A stretch of DNA of 34,627 nt from an uncultured beta proteobacterium (lineage in GTDB: Bacteria > Pseudomonadota > Gammaproteobacteria > Burkholderiales > Burkholderiaceae_C), in contig CAIMBE010000108.1 in NCBI GenBank assembly GCA_903839085.1, forward strand, positions 1-34,627, read 5' to 3'. The notes below the pieces were generated by a model. That model did not search any database, was not told the DNA's origin, and was given only the letters and a program-made list of their open reading frames with translations. The stretch's first letter is position 1. Each line of letters starts with the position of its first letter. Of this stretch, positions 9,181 to 15,681 are shown piece after piece. Made by a program: the position numbers and the translations under genes.

Positions 9181-9249
9181 TGTCATTGCGAGGAGCGCAG
9201 CGACGCGGCAATCCATGCATGGACTGCCACGCTTCGCTCGCAGTGACGA
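9181..9249. repeat. Interspersed palindromic repeat, family A (copy 3)
   Basis: The best-formed copy: TGTCATTGCGAGGAGCGCAG at the left and CGCTTCGCTCGCAGTGACGA at the right, with GGCAATCCATGCATGGACTG in the middle. The ends are imperfect inverted repeats, so the RNA could fold into a long hairpin between the converging ygiQ and histidine kinase genes. Confidence 0.85.
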
Positions 9250-9373
9250 AAGGATGCCGCGCAGTGACCGAGGGAGGCCTCGCCACGATGAAACTGGCGG
9301 CCTTGCAACGATGAAACTGGAGGCCTAGCAACGATGAAAAGGGATTCTTCGCGATGATGAAACGGGATGCTTC
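9240..9373. repeat. Degenerate tandem array of 21- and 23-bp units
   Basis: Two 21-base units (9240-9260, 9261-9281, both starting GCAGTGAC) are followed by four 23-base units (9282-9304, 9305-9327, 9328-9350, 9351-9373) of the form GCAACGATGAAACTGG plus GGCCTT-like ends. A further partial unit (GCGATGACGG) runs into the end of the histidine kinase gene. The first unit is the right end of palindromic copy 3, so the array appears to grow out of it. There are no spacers, so it is not a CRISPR array. Confidence 0.85.
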
Positions 9374-9386
9374 GCGATGACGGCAC

Positions 9387-10808
9387 CTACGGTGTCGGGG
9401 CGCGCTGCAGACGGATGTTGGCTGACAGACCGCCTGAGGACGAGTTGCTCAGGCTGAAGCTGCCGCCCATGCGGAAAATGGTCTTCTCGACGATCGCCAG
9501 GCCGAGCCCGGCGCCATTGGCGGCCGTGCGTGCGGCCTCGCCGCGGTAGAAGGGCTTGGTCAGTTCGCCCAACTGGGCATCGGGAACCCCCATGCCGTGG
9601 TCGCGCAGGCGCATCAGGACCCACCGGTCCCTGCAGCGCGCGGCAATCTCGATCACCGCGATGCCGGTATCGACCGATTTGCCATAGCGCCCGGCGTTTT
9701 CCAGCAGGTTGTTGATCACGCGGCCGAGTTCCACCGCGTCAGCCAGCACGATCAGGTCGGTGCCCTCCTTGTCGCCCAGGTTCAGCTTGATCCGCATGTC
9801 GGCACGATTGCGCACGCTGTAAAGGCAGGCATCCAGAACCTCCCTGAGCGCCACCGCCTGCAACTTGACCCGGTCGGGGCGCGCATAGTCCAGGAACTTG
9901 TCGATGATCGCATCGAGCTGGACGATGTCGGTGGCCATGTTCGCGCGCGCCTCGGGGTCGGCCACGCTGAGCTCGGTCTCCAGACGCAGGCGCGCCAGCG
10001 GCGTGCGCAGATCGTGCGAGATGCCGGCCAGCATGATGGCCCGGTCCTGCTCGATCTTGGCGAGCTTTTCCGTCATGCGGTTGAAGCCGATGTTGACGGC
10101 CCGTATTTCGCTCGTGGCCACGGTTTCGTCGAGCGTGCTGGCCTCGAAATCACCTTCGCGCACGCGGCTGGCGGCAAACGAGAGTTGCTTCAGCGGCAGG
10201 TTGATCAGGCGCGCGATCAGCGCGGCACCCGCCAGCGACAGGGCGGCGGCCGTCATCAGCCAGATCAGCCAGGTGCGACCGGCGGTGCGGTTGAAGCGGG
10301 CCCGGTCGGTGCGCATCCAGTAGCCATCGCCGTCGATGGTGAAACCGACCCACAGGCCTTCGTCCTGATTGACGCTGTTGGCCAGTTCGGTGCCGGCGCC
10401 CAGGCGGGCGCTCAGTTCCTGCGAAATGCGCCGCCCCAGCGCGTCGGTGTCAAAAGGTTCGAAACGGTCGCCCGGTTCGCGCGGCACGATGCGCACACTT
10501 TCCTGTTCGGTCATGGTCTTGATCAGCGAGACCCGCGCGATCGAATCGGAGTGGATCAGCGCCGCGCGGCTCAGATTCACCAGGGTTGCGATCTGTTGCG
10601 CGGTCTGGATCGCGCGTGGCTCGAACTCCAGCGCCCGCAGCGTTTGCAGCCAGGCCAGGATGCTGCCGATCAGCAGCACCGCCAGCAGAAAGAAGGTGCG
10701 CCAGAAAAGGCTCAAGCGCCAGCGCGAGTTCGTCCCGCGCTCGCCGGCGGTGCCCTCGAGCGGCATCGGGCCGCTGCCCTCGGACTGTGAGGCCTCGTCG
10801 TGCGTCAA
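9387..10808 (-). CDS. Sensor histidine kinase (EnvZ-like)
   Basis: 473 residues. The first membrane segment is at about 37-58, a periplasmic region of about 115 residues follows, and the second membrane segment is at about 179-203. Then come a HAMP linker, the dimerisation/phosphorylation box GISHDLRTPLARLR with His265, the N box NNLLENAGRYG (366-376), the G1 box DHGMGVPD and the G2 box NGAGLGLAIVEK (431-442). All residues needed for autophosphorylation are present. It lies 5 bases downstream of the OmpR-type regulator gene on the same strand, so the two form one operon and a cognate pair. The name EnvZ-like rests on architecture and partner. The stimulus is unknown. Confidence 0.92.
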   Translation of the reverse strand: MTHDEASQSEGSGPMPLEGTAGERGTNSRWRLSLFWRTFFLLAVLLIGSILAWLQTLRALEFEPRAIQTAQQIATLVNLSRAALIHSDSIARVSLIKTMTEQESVRIVPREPGDRFEPFDTDALGRRISQELSARLGAGTELANSVNQDEGLWVGFTIDGDGYWMRTDRARFNRTAGRTWLIWLMTAAALSLAGAALIARLINLPLKQLSFAASRVREGDFEASTLDETVATSEIRAVNIGFNRMTEKLAKIEQDRAIMLAGISHDLRTPLARLRLETELSVADPEARANMATDIVQLDAIIDKFLDYARPDRVKLQAVALREVLDACLYSVRNRADMRIKLNLGDKEGTDLIVLADAVELGRVINNLLENAGRYGKSVDTGIAVIEIAARCRDRWVLMRLRDHGMGVPDAQLGELTKPFYRGEAARTAANGAGLGLAIVEKTIFRMGGSFSLSNSSSGGLSANIRLQRAPTP

Positions 10809-10813
10809 GTGAA

Positions 10814-11545
10814 TCAGCCGGCGCCGTCTGGGACAAAAACGTAGCCCACACCCCAGACCGTCTGGATGTAGCGCGGGGCCGTGGCGTCGACCTCGACCAG
10901 TTTGCGAAGGCGCGATACCTGCACATCGAGGCTGCGATCGAAGGGCTCGAACTCCCGACCACGCGCCAGTTGGGCCAGTTTCTCGCGCGACAGGGGCTGT
11001 CGCGGATGGCGCACCAGCGTCTTGAGCATTGCGAATTCGCCGGTCGTCAGGGGCAGGTCTTCACTGCCCCGGCGCAGCGTGCGCGCCCCCAGATCGAAGG
11101 AGAAAGGACCGAAATTGACGACCTGGTTGTCGCTGGCCGGCGAACCCGGCGCCTCCTGTGTCGGGCGGCGGCGCAGCACCGCGTGGATGCGGGCCAGAAG
11201 TTCGCGCGGGTTGAAGGGCTTGGCCAGGTAGTCGTCGGCACCGACCTCCAGGCCGACGATGCGGTCGACGTCCTCGCCCTTGGCAGTCAGCATGATGATC
11301 GGGGTGCGGTCCTTGGCCGAGCGCAGCCGCCTGCAGATGGAGAGCCCGTCCTCGCCGGGCAGCATCAGGTCGAGCACGATCAGGTCGACCGCTTCGCGCA
11401 GCAGGATCCGCGTCAGCGACTTGCCGTCCTCGGCCACGACGACGTCAAAACCTTCCTGCGCCAGGTAGCGTCGCAGCAGGTCGCGAATGCGGGCGTCGTC
11501 ATCGACAATCAGAACCTTGTCATTTTTCGGGGAAGTTTGAGTCAT
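10814..11545 (-). CDS. ompR: OmpR-type response regulator
   Basis: 243 residues. The receiver domain has the acidic pocket VDDDAR (Asp15-17), the phosphorylation site Asp59 in VLDLMLP, the threonine in MLTAKG and Lys109 in LAKPFNP. The C-terminal winged-helix DNA-binding domain ends with SLDVQVSRLRKLVE and YIQTVWGVGYVFVP. The phosphate donor should be the kinase encoded 5 bases downstream. The frame is open well upstream, but ATG 11545 gives the normal N-terminus (MTQTSPKNDKVLIVDDD). In front of it lies a perfect 11-bp inverted repeat that may be an operator. E. coli OmpR controls porins in response to osmolarity. The targets here cannot be read, though the divergent envelope genes are candidates. 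Confidence 0.93.
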   Translation of the reverse strand: MTQTSPKNDKVLIVDDDARIRDLLRRYLAQEGFDVVVAEDGKSLTRILLREAVDLIVLDLMLPGEDGLSICRRLRSAKDRTPIIMLTAKGEDVDRIVGLEVGADDYLAKPFNPRELLARIHAVLRRRPTQEAPGSPASDNQVVNFGPFSFDLGARTLRRGSEDLPLTTGEFAMLKTLVRHPRQPLSREKLAQLARGREFEPFDRSLDVQVSRLRKLVEVDATAPRYIQTVWGVGYVFVPDGAG

Positions 11546-11559
11546 TGCGATCCCGGTGA

Positions 11560-11639
11560 ATTTGTAACAGAGCGGATTTTGCAGGCTTGCTCGGGTAAAT
11601 TGCACAATTCCTGGCAGGGATTCACACACTGTTACAAAT
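11560..11639. promoter_or_regulatory. Divergent control region with an 11-bp inverted repeat
   Basis: ATTTGTAACAG at 11560-11570 and its exact complement CTGTTACAAAT at 11629-11639 frame the region between ompR and the small secreted-protein gene. A smaller palindrome AATTG-CA-CAATT lies at 11598-11609. GTTACA cores occur in binding sites of OmpR-family regulators such as RstA, so autoregulation is plausible but unproven. Confidence 0.5.
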
Positions 11640-11683
11640 ATCCTGCCTGCCTGCAATCCAATGGTAGAACAATGTGCCCTGTC

Positions 11684-11962
11684 ATGAAGTTTCCCAGATT
11701 TCTCCTGTTTCTGCTGCTCGCTGCGGGCGCGTCGGCGCAGCCGGCGGTCAGCCCGCAGGCGCCTGCCTCTCAACCGGTATCGGAGAAGCGGCGTACCGAG
11801 TTGCGCGAGGCCCTGATGACGGGCAGTGGCGCCCAGAAGGGCGCGAAGGTGACCGAAGCGGCTGGCAACACGCCGAACCGGCATTTGTCGGCACAGGAAC
11901 GCGCTGACCTGCGACAGCAGCTGCGCCAGCAGTGGCCAGACGGGAAACCAGAGCGCCACTGA
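11684..11962 (+). CDS. Small secreted protein of unknown function
   Basis: 92 residues, not recognised as a named family. The N-terminus MKFPRFLLFLLLAAGASAQP is a clear Sec signal peptide with an AxA cleavage site before Gln19. The mature part is about 74 residues, hydrophilic and rich in Gln, Arg and Ala, with two amphipathic-looking stretches (SEKRRTELREALM and SAQERADLRQQLRQQW). It is probably a helical periplasmic protein. An in-frame ATG at 11672 would add four residues; neither start has a strong ribosome-binding site. It is divergent from ompR and followed 36 bases later by a SIMPL-domain gene, so the two may form one envelope operon. Confidence 0.7.
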   Translation: MKFPRFLLFLLLAAGASAQPAVSPQAPASQPVSEKRRTELREALMTGSGAQKGAKVTEAAGNTPNRHLSAQERADLRQQLRQQWPDGKPERH

Positions 11963-11998
11963 CCCAGGGGGTGGCAAGCATTTTTGGGAGCAGGCATT

Positions 11999-12709
11999 TT
12001 GAAGAACAGCATCAGGATCATCACCGCATGCGCCCTGTTGAGCGGATCCGCCGCGATCTTTGGCCAGCAGATCCAGCTCGCGCCGGCGCACAATGTGGTG
12101 CAGCTCTCGGCCAGCGGGTCGGTCGAGGTGCAGCAGGACCTGCTGTCGATCTTCCTGAGCACGACGCGCGACGGAACTGACGCCGGCGTGGTTCAGAACC
12201 AGCTCAAATCGGCGATCGACGCGGCGCTGACCGAGGCGCGCAAGGTGGCGCAAGCGGGTCAGCTCGATGTGCGCACCGGAAATTTCAGCCTGTCTCCGCG
12301 CTATGGCCGCGATGGCAAGCCGCTGGGCTGGCAGGGCTCGGCCGAACTGGTTCTCGAGGGGCGCGATTTTGCCCGCATCAGCGCGGCTGCGGGCCGCATC
12401 GGGTCGCTGACCCTGAGCGGCGTCAGTTTCAGTCTCAGCCGCGAGCAGCGCGCCAGGGTCGAAGGCGAGGCGCAGGGTCTCGCGATCGAGCGCTTCAAGG
12501 CGCGCGCGCTGGACATCGCCCGGAGTTTCGGCTTTGCCGGCTACAGCCTGCGCGAGGTCAACGTCGGCGCCAATGACCAGGGCTACACACCGCGGCCCCG
12601 CATGCTGGCGATGGAGGCGCGCGCCAGCGTCGCCGATGCGCCGGTGCCGGTCGAGGCCGGCAAGACCTCGGTTGTGGTGACGGTCTCCGGGTCAGTGCAA
12701 CTGCAATAG
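11999..12709 (+). CDS. SIMPL (DUF541) domain periplasmic protein
   Basis: 236 residues from a TTG start at 11999. The N-terminus MKNSIRIITACALLSG then SAAIFGQQ is a signal peptide. The SIMPL domain shows VVQLSASGSVEVQQDLLSI near residue 40 and then the long helical and strand pattern of the family, ending in VVVTVSGSVQLQ. The family is periplasmic or cell-surface and has no agreed enzymatic role; E. coli YggE is linked to oxidative stress. GGGAG at 11986-11990 stands eight bases before the TTG, which supports this start. Another TTG at 11984 is possible. It is likely co-transcribed with the preceding small secreted protein. Confidence 0.85.
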   Translation: MKNSIRIITACALLSGSAAIFGQQIQLAPAHNVVQLSASGSVEVQQDLLSIFLSTTRDGTDAGVVQNQLKSAIDAALTEARKVAQAGQLDVRTGNFSLSPRYGRDGKPLGWQGSAELVLEGRDFARISAAAGRIGSLTLSGVSFSLSREQRARVEGEAQGLAIERFKARALDIARSFGFAGYSLREVNVGANDQGYTPRPRMLAMEARASVADAPVPVEAGKTSVVVTVSGSVQLQ

Positions 12710-12712
12710 GAC

Positions 12713-12730
12713 CAGGGGCGAGTGCCCCTG
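12713..12730. terminator. Short hairpin between converging genes
   Basis: A perfect 7-bp stem (CAGGGGC with GCCCCTG) and four-base loop GAGT fill most of the 26 bases between the SIMPL gene and the converging alcohol dehydrogenase gene. It has no T-run on either side, so it would be at best a weak or Rho-assisted end for both transcripts. Confidence 0.4.
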
Positions 12731-12735
12731 CGGGA

Positions 12736-13890
12736 TCAGAATGCCGCCTGGTACAGCGCCAGCGCATCGGCATAGGCGACGTCACGTGGGTTGTTGACCA
12801 GCAGGCGCTGCACGTTCATGGCATCGCGCGCCAGCATCGGCAGGTCGTCTTGCCGGACGCCTGCCGCGCGCAGCGTTTGCGCGTACGGCATGGCGGCAAC
12901 GCGCTCGCTGATGGCCGCGACGAAGGCCTGCGCCGCCTGCGCATCGCCGGCGCCCGCCAACTGCGGCAGAATGGCGCGCCCCAGTTCGGCGTACAGCGCT
13001 TGCGCGACCGGCAGATTGAAGTTGAGCACCGGCACAAAGACCAGGGAATTGGTCAAACCATGCGGCAGACCGTAGTGACCGCCCAGCGGGTAGGCGAGCG
13101 CGTGGACCGCAGCGACCGGGGCGTTGGCGAAAGCCATCCCCGCGAGCAGCGAGCCCAGCAGCATGTTCTCGCGCACGCTCGCGTCCTTGCCGTCGTCGAC
13201 AGCGGCCGGCAGGTTGGCATAAAGCAGCTGCAGCGCCTTGATCGCCAGCGCGTCGGACAGCGGATTCTTCTTGAGACGGGTGCTGAAGGCTTCGACCGCG
13301 TGGACCATCGCATCGACCCCTGTCATCGCCGTCACCGCGGGCGGCAGTCCCAGCGTCAGGCGGCTGTCGAGCAGCGCGACATCCGGGTACAGCAAGGGCG
13401 AGACGACGCCTTTCTTTTCGTGCGCGGGCGTTGTGAGGATGGAGATCGGCGTGACCTCGGAGCCCGTGCCCGCGGTGGTTGGCACCTGGATCAGGGGCAG
13501 GCGCGGACCGCGCGCCAGGCCGATGCCGTAGATCGCCGGCAGGGCCTGCGGCGTGCGCGCCAGCAGGGCGACCAGCTTGGCGGTATCGAGCGAGCTGCCA
13601 CCGCCAAAACCGGCAACGCCGTCGGCTCCGCACGCACATGCCGCGTCCACCGCGGCCTGCACGCTGAGTTCGGGCGGGTCGGCCTGGACCCCCGAAAACA
13701 CCGTGGTCTGAAGACCGGCGGCTTTGAGCGAGGCCAGCGCGCCATTGATCAGCCCGGCCTTGATCAGACCGGTGTCGGTGACCAGGAACAGGCGCGAGAT
13801 GCCCAGGCTGGCAGCGATCTCGCCCAGCCGGTCGGCGCCGCCCTGCTCGCAGACGATGCGGGGGGCGGTTTCAAATGAGAATTGCGACAT
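12736..13890 (-). CDS. Iron-containing alcohol dehydrogenase
   Basis: 384 residues, normal for the family. The NAD(P)-binding region has GFGGGSSLDTAK (95-106) and PTTAGTGSEVTP (138-148). The metal ligands fit Asp193 and His197 (GVDAMVHAVE), His263 (VHALAYPLG) and His277 (YGLPHG). It would oxidise or reduce an alcohol/aldehyde (or 4-hydroxybutyrate-like) substrate. It lies 39 bases downstream of the 3-hydroxybutyrate dehydrogenase gene on the same strand, so a shared role in hydroxy-acid or short-chain alcohol metabolism is likely. The exact substrate is not shown by the sequence. Confidence 0.92.
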   Translation of the reverse strand: MSQFSFETAPRIVCEQGGADRLGEIAASLGISRLFLVTDTGLIKAGLINGALASLKAAGLQTTVFSGVQADPPELSVQAAVDAACACGADGVAGFGGGSSLDTAKLVALLARTPQALPAIYGIGLARGPRLPLIQVPTTAGTGSEVTPISILTTPAHEKKGVVSPLLYPDVALLDSRLTLGLPPAVTAMTGVDAMVHAVEAFSTRLKKNPLSDALAIKALQLLYANLPAAVDDGKDASVRENMLLGSLLAGMAFANAPVAAVHALAYPLGGHYGLPHGLTNSLVFVPVLNFNLPVAQALYAELGRAILPQLAGAGDAQAAQAFVAAISERVAAMPYAQTLRAAGVRQDDLPMLARDAMNVQRLLVNNPRDVAYADALALYQAAF

Positions 13891-13929
13891 CTGGAATCCT
13901 TGTGACGGCGTTGCCGGCCCGACCAGCCC

Positions 13930-14712
13930 TTATTGTGCGGTCCAGCCGCCATCCATGTTCCAGGCCACACCGCGCACATTGTTGCCAGCCGGCGAGCAGA
14001 AGAAGACCGCCAGATCGCCCAACTCTTCGGGCGTCGTGAACTGCAGTGACGGCTCCTTCTCGGCGAGCAGCAGTTTGATGGCGGCATCGTTGTCGACGCC
14101 CAGCGCAAGCGCCTTCGCATCGATCTGTTTTTGCACCAGCGGCGTCAACACCCAGCCCGGGCAGATCGCGTTGCAGGTGACGCCGCTGGTGGCGTTCTCC
14201 AGCGCCGTGACCTTGGTCAGGCCGACGACGCCGTGCTTGGCAGTGACATAGGCCGACTTTTCAGCCGAGGCGACCAGTCCGTGCACCGAGGCGACGTTGA
14301 TGATGCGCCCCCAGCCCTTGCCGTCGTTGGCCGCCCTCATCGCCGGCAGCGCCAGCCGGGTGGCGTGAAAGACGCTGCTCAGGTTGATGGCGATGATGGC
14401 GTCCCAGCGCTCGACCGGAAAATTCTCGATCCGTGCCACGTGCTGGATGCCGGCGTTGTTCACCAGGATGTCGATGCGGCCAAAGCGTTGCGCCGCAAAC
14501 TTCATCATGTCCTCGATGTCGGACGGTTTGCTCATGTCGGCGCCGTGGTAGGCCACCTGCACGCCGAGCGACGCAACTTCCGCGCTCGGCGCGTCGACGT
14601 CGCCAAACCCGTTGAGGACAATGTTGGCGCCCTGCCTCGCCAGGGCCTTGGCGATGCCCAGGCCGATGCCGCTGGTGGATCCGGTGACGAGGGCGTTCTT
14701 CCCTTTGAGCAT
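13930..14712 (-). CDS. bdhA: 3-hydroxybutyrate dehydrogenase
   Basis: 260-residue short-chain dehydrogenase/reductase. The NAD-binding turn is GSTSGIGLGIA (11-21), the structural motif is NNAG (85-88), and the catalytic residues are Ser142 (INVASVHG), Tyr155 and Lys159 (YVTAK). ASVHGLVAS, AICPGWVLTPLVQKQI and the C-terminal VAWNMDGGW are typical of D-3-hydroxybutyrate dehydrogenases. It converts 3-hydroxybutyrate to acetoacetate with NAD, a step in polyhydroxybutyrate breakdown. It is first in a two-gene minus-strand unit with the iron-type dehydrogenase and divergent from the alpha/beta hydrolase gene with only 62 bases between. Confidence 0.93.
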   Translation of the reverse strand: MLKGKNALVTGSTSGIGLGIAKALARQGANIVLNGFGDVDAPSAEVASLGVQVAYHGADMSKPSDIEDMMKFAAQRFGRIDILVNNAGIQHVARIENFPVERWDAIIAINLSSVFHATRLALPAMRAANDGKGWGRIINVASVHGLVASAEKSAYVTAKHGVVGLTKVTALENATSGVTCNAICPGWVLTPLVQKQIDAKALALGVDNDAAIKLLLAEKEPSLQFTTPEELGDLAVFFCSPAGNNVRGVAWNMDGGWTAQ

Positions 14713-14774
14713 GTTATTTCTCCGATTGACCGATTGAATTAGGATGCAGGCTGGATTAGACCCCTGATTTCATC

Positions 14775-15674
14775 ATGCTTGAACCTACGCTGAATTACGT
14801 AATGTGTCCCGATGCCGATGGCGGCCACCGCATGGCCTATTGGCAATGGGGCGACGCGCTGGCGCCGCATGTGGTGGTGTGCGCGCACGGCCTGACGCGC
14901 CAGGGCCGCGATTTTGACACCCTGGCGCGCGCGCTGTGCAACAGGCAAGAGCATGCAGTGCGCGTCGTTTGCCCGGACGTCGTCGGTCGCGGGCGCAGCG
15001 ACTGGCTGAAGAACCCGATGGGCTACCAGATTCCGGCCTACGCCGCTGACATGCTGGTCTTGTTGGCGCAACTCAGGCCCACGACCCTCGACTGGCTGGG
15101 CACCAGCATGGGCGGCGTGATCGGCATGATCCTGTGCGGCCAGCCCGGTTTGGCGCTGCCGGTTCCGGTGCGCCGTCTGGTGCTCAACGACGTCGGGCCG
15201 GTCATGCAGTGGCAGGCGCTGCAGCGCATTGGCGAGTACCTGGGCCAGACCGGCCAGTTTGCTTCGCTGCAGGAAGCCGCGGACGCGCTGTGGGCAACGT
15301 CCAGCAGTTTCGGTCCGCACACGCCGGCGCAGTGGTTGGCCCTGTCGGCGCCGATGGTCAGGCCCTTGCCGCAGCAACCGGGCTGCCTGACCCTGAACTA
15401 CGACCCGGGCATTGCCGTGCCGATTCGCAGCGTGACGGCCGAGTCGGTGGCGCAGGGCGAAGCCGCGCTATGGCAGTTGTACGACAACATCCGCGCCGAA
15501 ACCCTGCTGCTGCGGGGCGCAGAATCTGACCTGCTGTCTGGCGAAACCGCGCGGGCCATGACCGCACGCGGCCCAAGAGCACGACTGGTGCAGTTCGAGG
15601 GCGTGGGGCACGCGCCAACCCTGATCGCGGACGATCAGGTGCAGGCGGTGGCATCATTCCTGTTGCACAAGTGA
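14775..15674 (+). CDS. Alpha/beta-fold hydrolase
   Basis: 299 residues. The nucleophile elbow is GTSMGG with Ser111. The oxyanion loop is CAHGLTRQG (36-44). PDVVGRGRSDW (68-77) is a common cap motif, and the catalytic histidine is His279 in GVGHAPT. The acid is probably the Asp in the RGAESDLLSGET segment. It is a complete esterase/hydrolase-type enzyme. The substrate is unknown; with bdhA next door, a polyhydroxybutyrate oligomer or an ester could be considered, but only as a guess. relA follows 7 bases later on the same strand, so the two are probably co-transcribed. Confidence 0.87.
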   Translation: MLEPTLNYVMCPDADGGHRMAYWQWGDALAPHVVVCAHGLTRQGRDFDTLARALCNRQEHAVRVVCPDVVGRGRSDWLKNPMGYQIPAYAADMLVLLAQLRPTTLDWLGTSMGGVIGMILCGQPGLALPVPVRRLVLNDVGPVMQWQALQRIGEYLGQTGQFASLQEAADALWATSSSFGPHTPAQWLALSAPMVRPLPQQPGCLTLNYDPGIAVPIRSVTAESVAQGEAALWQLYDNIRAETLLLRGAESDLLSGETARAMTARGPRARLVQFEGVGHAPTLIADDQVQAVASFLLHK

Positions 15675-15681
15675 GTTCCAC

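Noticed and set aside
9240-9373. Possible CRISPR array because of regular 21-23 base spacing
   Set aside because: Units follow each other directly with no spacers, repeats are degenerate, and there are no cas genes nearby.
9183-9386. A 67-codon minus-strand ORF with the peptide HCERSVAVHAWIAASLRSSQ
   Set aside because: It is the translation of the family A palindrome and its repeat array. This type of peptide is a well-known artefact of such repeats, and there is no ribosome-binding site or conserved domain.
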